This document shows, piece after piece, positions 1 through 5,519 of a stretch of 6,899 bases of DNA. The position numbers and the translations under genes are program-made. Under the pieces are notes generated by a model. It made no database searches. It was given only the letters and a program-made list of their open reading frames with translations, and was not told the DNA's origin. The first letter of the stretch is position 1. Every line of letters begins with the position of its first letter. Source of the stretch: Candidatus Aphodomonas merdavium (GTDB lineage Bacteria > Bacillota > Clostridia > Christensenellales > Aristaeellaceae); assembly GCA_018715585.1 (NCBI GenBank), contig DVLH01000129.1, positions 1-6,899 of the forward strand, in the 5' to 3' direction.

Positions 1-738
1 CTTCTCTTCCATGTGCATGCCTTGCTGGTTAAACTTGTCGCGCATGCGGCTGTGGTTGGAAACGGGCACAAAGTCGCTCTGATGCATTACCTGCGGCACA
101 TGGTGGGCGGCGATGCTGCGCCAATGGGAAATCCCCGTAGCGCAATGCTTGTATCCGCCGGAGTAGCCGCCGTAGGGATTGCCCTGCGTGTGGCCGATGA
201 GGATGGCAATGTCGGCATCAAAGACATATTTGTTCATGATCACATGATCGCCGCCGCTCGTGTAGCCCAGATCCACCAGGTGATCATAATCCTCGCTGTC
301 ATGGCTGGTAATTTGGCCGCTCGGATAAAACTGCGAAAACAGCGCCTCGCCCAGGATCGTCTTCATCTCCGAAACGGTAGCGCGTGGATGCAGGCCGTTT
401 GAAAACAGCAGCAATACGTCCTGTTTCTCCACCCCCGCAGCATACAGCTCGTCCAGACAGGCGCGGATGGCCACTTTGCGGTGGCTCGTGGGCTGGTTCC
501 CCCCTTTGACAATATCGGGGAAAACAATGACTACCTTTGCGCCCTTGTGCGCCAGCTGTGCAAGCGGCGGCATGCCGATGGGATTGCGAATGGAATCAAG
601 CGTGGCACGGTAGAGGCTCTCCCAGTCCTGCGGCAGGCAAGGCGGGTCGGCCACCGTTTCGCCGGGAATGAACACATCGGTCGTATCCGGCAGTTCGGCG
701 TTCATCATGCCCTGGCCATATTCAAACGATAGCTTCAT
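1..738 (-). CDS. LarA-family (lactate racemase/DUF2088) protein, C-terminus cut by window edge
   Basis: The first 246 codons are seen, starting at ATG 738; LarA proteins are usually about 420 residues, so roughly the last 40% lies beyond the left edge. LarA enzymes use a nickel-pincer nucleotide to racemise or epimerise 2-hydroxy acids in the cytoplasm. Family signatures visible: NPIGMPPL (52-59), PDIVK (74-78, where LarA has DITR), NGLHPRA (114-120; His117 matches catalytic His108), and YSGGYK (192-197; Lys197 matches Lys184, which carries the cofactor). His213 lies 16 residues on, matching nickel ligand His200. In an ungapped alignment Asn187 replaces catalytic His174, and Lys78 replaces Arg75. 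Lactate is therefore an unlikely substrate; a sugar-acid epimerase is possible, since gluconate 2-epimerase occurs in the superfamily. It follows the TIM-like gene by 12 nt. No larB, larC or larE cofactor genes are present here. Family assignment is solid; substrate unknown. Confidence 0.88.
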   Translation of the reverse strand, partial: MKLSFEYGQGMMNAELPDTTDVFIPGETVADPPCLPQDWESLYRATLDSIRNPIGMPPLAQLAHKGAKVVIVFPDIVKGGNQPTSHRKVAIRACLDELYAAGVEKQDVLLLFSNGLHPRATVSEMKTILGEALFSQFYPSGQITSHDSEDYDHLVDLGYTSGGDHVIMNKYVFDADIAILIGHTQGNPYGGYSGGYKHCATGISHWRSIAAHHVPQVMHQSDFVPVSNHSRMRDKFNQQGMHMEEK

Positions 739-745
739 TTTCTTT

Positions 746-751
746 CCTCCT
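746..751 (-). promoter_or_regulatory. Ribosome binding site of the LarA-like gene
   Basis: AGGAGG on the minus strand, 7 nt before ATG 738. Its first A is the last base of the upstream TIM-like gene's TGA stop, so termination and reinitiation are probably coupled. It fixes the start at 738. Confidence 0.8.
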
Positions 752-1593
752 CACTTGCCAAGATATCTGCGGATAATGTCCAGATACTCTTGGGGATAGA
801 AGCCGATTTCGCCGCTAAAGCGGGTAAGCGCGATCAGCCCTCCGTCGATTTCTGCGATGGAGGCGAGCATCTGTGCGTTGTCCTGCTTGAGCCCGCCGCC
901 GTAAACGACGTCCGCCCCGCCTGTGCATGCCTTGACAAAGCGGGCAATTTTCTCGATGTATTCCTTGCCGGCGGGGGTCTTGCCCGGCCCAATGGACCAT
1001 ACCGGCTCGTATCCTATGACTACCCGGCTCATGTCCGCGCCGGCAAGCCCCGTTTCCAGCTGGCTCCGCAGCACGTCCTGCCAAGCCGCCTGTTCCTCGC
1101 TCTTTTCGCCGATGCAGTAGAGCACCGAAAGCCCCGCCTCCTGCGCGCAACGCACCTCCAAGCTGAGCAGGCGGTTCACTGCGTCGGCCGCTTGCCGCCC
1201 GGTCACACCCGCTTCCGCAAGCACGCCCAGCTTATCAGCGCGCTCCTCGCAGTGGCCGATTAAGACGCTTTGGCAGCCCAGCTCCCGCGCGGCGTTTGCC
1301 GTTCGGTTTGTTGTAAACGCGCCAAAGTTGCCTCCGACCGCCGTATCCGCCCGGTAAACCCCCTGGCACCCCAGCTGCACGGGGCTATCCTGCGTGCGCG
1401 CCGCCGCTGCGCCGAGCAAATGCGCCTCCGGCAAGTACATGACAAATTCCGCCAGCCCCGCATATGCTTTGAGCGCTTCCTGCGTGGCGGCAACCACCGC
1501 CGCCCCCCATTCCTGCGCCGGCGCAAGCCGGTTGACGCCGCCGCGCGCGGGCGAGATATCAAACCGTTTGAGGTTTAAAAATATGTGTTTCAT
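751..1593 (-). CDS. Triosephosphate isomerase-like protein, divergent phosphate site
   Basis: A 280-residue TIM-barrel protein, slightly longer than the usual 250. TIM interconverts dihydroxyacetone phosphate and glyceraldehyde 3-phosphate. The catalytic set is intact: Asn7 and Lys9 (LNLK, for NWK), His114 in LIGHCEER (usually GHSERR) and Glu196 in GYEPVWSIG, with the mobile loop 6 around 197-208 (PGKTP). The phosphate-binding end is not canonical: YGGGLKQDN (231-239) has Gly for the usual Ser of YGGSV, and the usual GG of the last loop (DGFLVGGASL) is replaced by IALTRF (254-259), with an Arg. This points to a TIM paralogue, perhaps for another phosphorylated ketose such as a tetrulose phosphate; from memory, an RF in this loop resembles erythrulose-phosphate isomerases, but I cannot check this. 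Its ATG overlaps the aldolase TGA by one base (TGATG), so the two are translationally coupled. The cell probably has a separate housekeeping tpiA. Confidence 0.85.
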   Translation of the reverse strand: MKHIFLNLKRFDISPARGGVNRLAPAQEWGAAVVAATQEALKAYAGLAEFVMYLPEAHLLGAAAARTQDSPVQLGCQGVYRADTAVGGNFGAFTTNRTANAARELGCQSVLIGHCEERADKLGVLAEAGVTGRQAADAVNRLLSLEVRCAQEAGLSVLYCIGEKSEEQAAWQDVLRSQLETGLAGADMSRVVIGYEPVWSIGPGKTPAGKEYIEKIARFVKACTGGADVVYGGGLKQDNAQMLASIAEIDGGLIALTRFSGEIGFYPQEYLDIIRRYLGK

Positions 1594-2750
1594 CAGATGC
1601 CTTCTTTCCGATAGCGCTCCGCCATCTCTTCCAACGTGACGTGCGGGATATGGCGCGCCATGCCCACACTGCCAAACTCGACAATCAGCGTGCCGACGGC
1701 CTCCTGCACCCCGCGCTCAATGCACATGCACACGGCGCGCACATCCTCATCCGGGATTTCTCCATACATCACCGTGTTCATCAGCGGCGTAAGAAACGCG
1801 CGCGGATCAAACTGCTCTTTCTTTTCCTCCAGGAGTGCATAGACCGCGCCGATGCTCGCGCTTTTTTGCAGCGCAGGCTGCAATGCAAACAGTTCGCGCA
1901 AATTGCGCGTGACGGCCAAGCGGATATCCGTATCCACGTTGATTTTCCCAATGCCGCAGGGGATCGCCGCTTTCAGCTCGCTCAGGGCAATGCCATAAGC
2001 GTTTTGCAGCTTGCCGCCCAATGCGTTGATTTCCTCCACGATATATTGCGGCACCGTTGAGGAGCCATGGCTGACCAGCGTGCAGGAAAGGCCTTCATGC
2101 AGCAGGCACTCGCGGATCGCCAAAGGGATCTCCTTGCGCAGCTTGACGTTTTTCCCTTTGCTGGCGCCGTGCATAGTCCCGTAGCTGATGGCAAGCGCGT
2201 CAACCTTTGTTTGCCGCACGAAGGAAACGGCCGAAAGCGGGTTGGTATATGTGGATGCGGAAGAAAAAACGTGGTCCTCCACGCCGGCCAGCACGCCCAG
2301 TTCCCCTTCCACCGTTACGCCGCGTTCATGCGCATACCGGACGACCTCGCGCGTGAGCGCAACGTTATCCGCAAACGGCAGGCTGCTGCCGTCGATCATT
2401 ACGGACGTATAGCCACCGGCGATGGCCGCTTTGACGCTCTCCAAATCCCGTCCGTGATCCAAATGCAGCGCGATGGGAATCGGGCTTTGCTCGCCATAGC
2501 GGCGCACAGCAGCCCCAATGTTGCGCGCGCCGGTGATTTTATCAGCAAGGGTGCCGTTGGCAAAATCGGTGCGGCCGCCCATAAACGCGTTTGCCAGGTC
2601 CGCCCCCTGCAAAATTGCCGGGCTCCGGAACTGTTCATGCACGGCGATCACCGCTTTTGCCTGCGCCACGGCGTTGACGTTAAAAGCGCCCTGTGCATAG
2701 CCATACGCAGCGGTTGCCTCCAAAATAGGGCGAAGCGGAATCAATGGCAT
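1593..2750 (-). CDS. Class II (zinc) ketose-bisphosphate aldolase, fructose-bisphosphate type
   Basis: 385 residues. Class II aldolases cleave a ketose 1,6-bisphosphate to dihydroxyacetone phosphate and an aldose phosphate, using Zn. Visible in order: GAFNVN (21-26); HLDHG (96-100) with catalytic Asp98 and zinc ligand His99; EGELG (148-152) with Glu150; SYGTMHG (189-195) with His194; SHGSSTVPQ (227-235) with zinc ligand His228; and KINVDTDIRLA (269-279), the phosphate-binding motif. The EINALGGKL...AYG stretch (240-253) before this motif resembles CbbA-type fructose-bisphosphate aldolases more than the shorter tagatose-bisphosphate GatY/KbaY type. After the usual EFGSVGMA ending (358-365) there is an extra tail of about 20 residues, and the DPRAFL region (315-320) is followed by about 20 extra residues. 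All catalytic residues are present, so it should be active; the real sugar is unproven. It lies 56 nt after nagA and overlaps the TIM-like gene by 1 nt. Confidence 0.92.
   Translation of the reverse strand: MPLIPLRPILEATAAYGYAQGAFNVNAVAQAKAVIAVHEQFRSPAILQGADLANAFMGGRTDFANGTLADKITGARNIGAAVRRYGEQSPIPIALHLDHGRDLESVKAAIAGGYTSVMIDGSSLPFADNVALTREVVRYAHERGVTVEGELGVLAGVEDHVFSSASTYTNPLSAVSFVRQTKVDALAISYGTMHGASKGKNVKLRKEIPLAIRECLLHEGLSCTLVSHGSSTVPQYIVEEINALGGKLQNAYGIALSELKAAIPCGIGKINVDTDIRLAVTRNLRELFALQPALQKSASIGAVYALLEEKKEQFDPRAFLTPLMNTVMYGEIPDEDVRAVCMCIERGVQEAVGTLIVEFGSVGMARHIPHVTLEEMAERYRKEGI
1600..1605 (-). promoter_or_regulatory. Ribosome binding site of the TIM-like gene
   Basis: AGAAGG on the minus strand, 6 nt before ATG 1593 and lying inside the last codons of the aldolase gene. 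It supports the start chosen at the TGATG overlap. Confidence 0.65.
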
Positions 2751-2758
2751 TTCTCATT

Positions 2759-2763
2759 CCTCC
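2759..2763 (-). promoter_or_regulatory. Ribosome binding site of the aldolase gene
   Basis: GGAGG on the minus strand, 8 nt before ATG 2750. A nearer ATG between them is out of frame, so 2750 is the start. Confidence 0.75.
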
Positions 2764-2806
2764 ATCCAAGTTTTTATCCTTTTCGTCACGGCGGTCCATT
2801 CCGCAG

Positions 2807-3961
2807 TCATTCCCGCGCGGCATAAACCATACGTCCGCCGGCAATCGTGGCGCATACGTTCAAGCCTTCGTCGAGCAACGTCAAGTCCGCATCCATTCCC
2901 AGCGCAATGCGCCCCTTGCGCTCCTGAAGGCGCAGCGCACTGGCAGGATTTTCCGTCAGCAACGGCAATACATCCTCTACCGGCCTGCCCGTAAAGCGCG
3001 TTAAATTTCTCAGCGCTTGCGCAGCCGTCAGCGTGCTCCCGGCGCGCACGCCCGTTGCCGTCAGTTTTGCGTCCCCGTCGATAACGGTGACATCGTTAAC
3101 GCCCAACTTGTATTTCCCATCCGGCAATCCCGTGGCCATAATGCTGTCCGTCACGGCCATCACCCGGCCGAATCCCTTGCACTTGAGCAGCAGCCGCACC
3201 GCTCCCGGATGCAGGTGCCGCCCGTCGCAAATCGCCTCGCAATAGCAATCGCTTTCAAGCGCCGCACCCATAATGCCCGGCTCATGCTGGTGAAACAGCC
3301 GCATGGCGTTAAAGGTGTGCGTTACGCAACGGGCGCCGCGGCGGATAGCCTCCATGGCGCAGGCGTAATCCGCCCCCGAATGCCCAATGGCGACGGTCAG
3401 CTCCTGCGCAATTTGCCCGATCATTTCCGTTACCCCCGGCACCTCCGGCGAGACGGTCAAATAGCGGATCACCCCGGGATAGCGCTCCTGATAGCCCCGC
3501 AGCAGCGCCACGTCGCCTTCTCGCAGCAAATGCGCCGGCATCGCCCCTTTGTATTCCTGCGAGAGGAACGGCCCTTCCAGATGGGCTCCCAGCAGCTGCG
3601 CCCCGTCCGTTTGTTCGCCCATCACCTTGGCAACGGCCGCAAGGCACTGTTCCGTCTGCTCCGGCGTGTCCGTGAGCACGCTGGCGAGAAACGACGTCAC
3701 GCCCTGGCTGGCAAAAAATGCCGCCATCCTGCGCAGGCCGTCCGCCTCGCCCATGTTCACATCCACCCCAACGCACCCGTGCGTATGCGCGTCGATAAAC
3801 CCCGGAACGAGCATCAGCCCCTGGGCCTCCAGCGTGCGCGCATGCGCCGCACCGGCCTGCTCGCCCAAAGCGCAGATCACTCCTTCGTCGCAGAGCACGT
3901 CTGCCCGTTGAAAGCGTCCTTCCCGATAGACGCGCGCACCGCGAATCAGCAGTTTTTCCAT
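2807..3961 (-). CDS. nagA: N-acetylglucosamine-6-phosphate deacetylase
   Basis: 384 residues from ATG 3961, the usual length. NagA hydrolyses GlcNAc-6-phosphate to glucosamine-6-phosphate and acetate; it is a cytoplasmic amidohydrolase-superfamily enzyme. Motifs numbered from this start: PGFIDAHTHG (53-62) with His59 and His61; HLEGPF (127-132) with metal ligand Glu129; IGHSGA (192-197) with His194; THTFNAM (214-220) with His215; CDGRHLHP (245-252) with His249; VTDS (270-273) with catalytic Asp272; and AGSTLT near 307-312. Every expected metal and catalytic residue is present, so this is the most confidently functional metabolic gene here. An in-frame GTG at 3976 directly follows the nagB stop, but GGGAGG sits between it and the ATG, so the GTG would include the ribosome binding site in the coding region; ATG 3961 is preferred. 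Activity on other N-acetylhexosamine-6-phosphates, such as GalNAc-6-phosphate, cannot be excluded. Confidence 0.93.
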   Translation of the reverse strand: MEKLLIRGARVYREGRFQRADVLCDEGVICALGEQAGAAHARTLEAQGLMLVPGFIDAHTHGCVGVDVNMGEADGLRRMAAFFASQGVTSFLASVLTDTPEQTEQCLAAVAKVMGEQTDGAQLLGAHLEGPFLSQEYKGAMPAHLLREGDVALLRGYQERYPGVIRYLTVSPEVPGVTEMIGQIAQELTVAIGHSGADYACAMEAIRRGARCVTHTFNAMRLFHQHEPGIMGAALESDCYCEAICDGRHLHPGAVRLLLKCKGFGRVMAVTDSIMATGLPDGKYKLGVNDVTVIDGDAKLTATGVRAGSTLTAAQALRNLTRFTGRPVEDVLPLLTENPASALRLQERKGRIALGMDADLTLLDEGLNVCATIAGGRMVYAARE

Positions 3962-3966
3962 CGTTT

Positions 3967-3972
3967 CCTCCC
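3967..3972 (-). promoter_or_regulatory. Ribosome binding site deciding the nagA start
   Basis: GGGAGG on the minus strand, 5 nt before ATG 3961, inside the 15-nt space after the NagB-like gene's TAA. It excludes the alternative GTG start at 3976. Confidence 0.8.
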
Positions 3973-3976
3973 GCAC

Positions 3977-4798
3977 TTAGAACGCTCGCGCGGCCGCATT
4001 GGCGTTGACGATAATCTTCGCATCCGGATGGCGCTGGCAAAGCGTTGCAGGGAAATGTGCGCTCACCTCGCCATAAGCTGCCTGGCGCACGACGGCGCGG
4101 TGCCAATCGCGGAACACGCCCAGGCGGATCTTTTTCGCCCCAAGAATTTCCGCCATACCGATGGTGACAGCCAAGCGCGGCATGGCGTCGATGGCGCCGT
4201 TGAGATCGCCGATTGCGTTGGCCGTGCGCGTCTCCCGGCTGATGGTGAGCACGCGCGTGGGCAGCGCCGCGAACGCCTCCGGCGTCAGCTCGTCCTGCGG
4301 CTCGTTAAAAGCCAAATGCCCGTTGATACCAATCCCGCCAAAGGCAATGTCCACGCCGCCAAGCTCCGCAATCAGCGACGCCATGCGCTGCGGCGCATGC
4401 GGATCGGGAAAGACGCGCTGGTTTTCCGGCATGACAAGTTCGGGGGCAATCCGGTCATACACGTTTTTCTGCATAAAACCGCGGAAGGAAAGCTTATGCC
4501 CGGCGTCAATCCATTCGCCCGCATCGGTCAGGTATTCGTCCATGTTGAGGAACCAACAATTCCGAAGGCTGACCCGGCGCTCGTTCACCAGGCGAACAAA
4601 GATCGGATATTGCCCCACCGGCCCTACGGGACAGATGAACACCGTGCGGCGGGAAGCGGCGTTGTTGCGCTCAATCTCGCAAAGCATCTCCAGCGCCAAT
4701 TCATAAAACACCTCGCCCGAATCCCCAAGTTTGAGCAGCGGTATTTTTGCGCCGGCGCCCAACTCCTCAGCCGTCAGATGAAAGTACTCCATGCTCAT
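3977..4798 (-). CDS. NagB-family glucosamine-6-phosphate deaminase/isomerase homologue, divergent
   Basis: 273 residues from ATG 4798. NagB converts glucosamine-6-phosphate to fructose-6-phosphate and ammonia. Landmarks: NMDEY (85-89) with Asp87; GGIGINGHLAFNEP (154-167) with catalytic His161 and Glu166, Asn159 being the common Bacillota version of E. coli Asp141; and ETRTAN (189-194). Two phosphate contacts differ: the loop normally reading TGGTP or TGSTP is PVGPVGQY (57-64), and the Lys of the GxxKA motif is Arg234 in DWHRA. It therefore belongs to the NagB/6-phosphogluconolactonase superfamily, but its exact substrate is uncertain. Position directly before nagA suggests deamination of the NagA product or of a related amino sugar. 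ATG codons occur at 4804, 4798 and 4792; GAAGGA abuts 4804 but is 6 nt from 4798, so 4798 is preferred. The gene is 35 nt after the response regulator as measured from 4804. Confidence 0.82.
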   Translation of the reverse strand: MSMEYFHLTAEELGAGAKIPLLKLGDSGEVFYELALEMLCEIERNNAASRRTVFICPVGPVGQYPIFVRLVNERRVSLRNCWFLNMDEYLTDAGEWIDAGHKLSFRGFMQKNVYDRIAPELVMPENQRVFPDPHAPQRMASLIAELGGVDIAFGGIGINGHLAFNEPQDELTPEAFAALPTRVLTISRETRTANAIGDLNGAIDAMPRLAVTIGMAEILGAKKIRLGVFRDWHRAVVRQAAYGEVSAHFPATLCQRHPDAKIIVNANAAARAF

Positions 4799-4804
4799 TT
4801 CCAT

Positions 4805-4810
4805 TCCTTC
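4805..4810 (-). promoter_or_regulatory. Ribosome binding site of the NagB-like gene
   Basis: GAAGGA on the minus strand. It touches ATG 4804 with no spacer, is 6 nt from ATG 4798 and 12 nt from ATG 4792, which favours 4798 as the start. Confidence 0.6.
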
Positions 4811-4814
4811 CCCG

Positions 4815-4826
4815 CGCGCAAGCGCG
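4815..4826 (-). other. Short GC stem-loop before the NagB-like gene
   Basis: The transcript reads CGCG-CUUG-CGCG: a perfect 4-bp stem closed by a CUUG tetraloop, or 5 bp with a 2-nt loop. It lies in the 35-nt gap between the response regulator and the NagB-like gene, just upstream of the ribosome binding site. No U-tract follows, so it is not an intrinsic terminator. It could influence mRNA processing or translation initiation, or be chance in GC-rich DNA. Confidence 0.3.
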
Positions 4827-4839
4827 TTTTGCTTTGGCG

Positions 4840-5508
4840 TTAAAAAAGATGTTCCACATCAAGCTCACGAATCATCCGGACGATTTCTTTGCTGCGCGTG
4901 CAGCCAAATTTGCGCAGCAAGCCCTTGATCTGCGTTTTTACCGTCACGACCTCCACACAACGCGCTGCGGCAATTTCCCGCGTCTTAAACCCGTCCAGCA
5001 AATAGCGCACGAGCGAGCGCTCGGCAGGCGTCAGCTGGCTGACGTTGTTGATAAAAAAAAGCAAACTCTTTTCAGAGCGGCGCAAACGGGAGTATTCCTT
5101 GAGCACAGTGCGCTGAATGCGCGCGTTCAGCAGCGGCTCTCCCGCATAGGCCTTGCGAATATGCCGCAGCAATTCCTCCTCGGAACAGCCTTTGACGACA
5201 TAATCCACCGCGCCCGCACCCATGGACATAAGAATCATATTCTCCGTCTCGTGCGCCGTGAGGAAGATGACGAGCGCATCCGGTTTTTGCGCCAGGATAT
5301 CCTCTGCCGCGCGGATGCCGGCCGTCGTGCTCTCCATCTCAATGTCGATTAACAGCACGTCGAAGTCCACCTGTGCAGCCAAACGGCACACCTGCGCACC
5401 GCTGGCTGCCGCGCCGACCACCTGCATATCCTCCTGCGCGTCAAGCGTCTGTTGCAGGTCCTCCCGCAAAAGATCGACATCGTCGGCAATCAAAATCCGT
5501 ATGGCCAT
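4840..5508 (-). CDS. Two-component response regulator, NarL/LuxR-type
   Basis: 222 residues from ATG 5508. It has an N-terminal receiver domain (about 3-119) and a C-terminal LuxR-type helix-turn-helix (about 159-217: LTPAERSLV, then TREIAAA and VTVKTQIKGLLRKFG). It should be phosphorylated by the kinase encoded just upstream and then bind DNA. Receiver residues: acidic pair Asp9-Asp10, phospho-acceptor Asp55 in LLIDIEME, Thr84 in FLTAHE and Lys106 in VVKG. The loop after Asp55 is unusual: the standard DxxMP has Glu instead of Pro, and the next Gly comes one residue late. A GTG at 5517 overlaps the kinase stop (GTGA) and could start a protein three residues longer, but AGGTGA lies 5 nt before ATG 5508. 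Being first in the same unit as the metabolic genes, the pair probably controls this operon, perhaps its own promoter and a linked transporter outside the window; the target is an inference. Confidence 0.93.
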   Translation of the reverse strand: MAIRILIADDVDLLREDLQQTLDAQEDMQVVGAAASGAQVCRLAAQVDFDVLLIDIEMESTTAGIRAAEDILAQKPDALVIFLTAHETENMILMSMGAGAVDYVVKGCSEEELLRHIRKAYAGEPLLNARIQRTVLKEYSRLRRSEKSLLFFINNVSQLTPAERSLVRYLLDGFKTREIAAARCVEVVTVKTQIKGLLRKFGCTRSKEIVRMIRELDVEHLF

Positions 5509-5513
5509 TGCGC

Positions 5514-5519
5514 TCACCT
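5514..5519 (-). promoter_or_regulatory. Ribosome binding site deciding the response-regulator start
   Basis: AGGTGA on the minus strand, 5 nt before ATG 5508. It includes the TGA stop of the kinase gene, implying translational coupling of kinase and regulator. Confidence 0.6.

Noticed and set aside
2751..2806. The 56-nt gap between nagA and the aldolase as a terminator or internal promoter; it holds a GCGG/CCGC inverted repeat.
   Set aside because: The stem is only 4 bp, no T-tract follows, and no convincing -35/-10 pair is visible; only the aldolase ribosome binding site is supported.
4312..4330. Asn159 in GINGH as loss of the catalytic Asp141 of E. coli NagB.
   Set aside because: NGH at this place is usual in Bacillota NagB proteins such as that of Bacillus subtilis, so it does not indicate inactivation.
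4815..4826. The CGCG-CUUG-CGCG stem-loop as an intrinsic terminator separating the two-component genes from the metabolic genes.
   Set aside because: The stem is short and is followed by the ribosome binding site rather than a U-tract.
3017..4843. A 608-codon open frame on the plus strand opposite nagA and the NagB-like gene.
   Set aside because: It lies antisense to two genes with complete family motifs, its translation shows no recognisable domain and is rich in Arg, His and Pro as expected for the reverse of GC-rich codons, and no ribosome binding site was noted.
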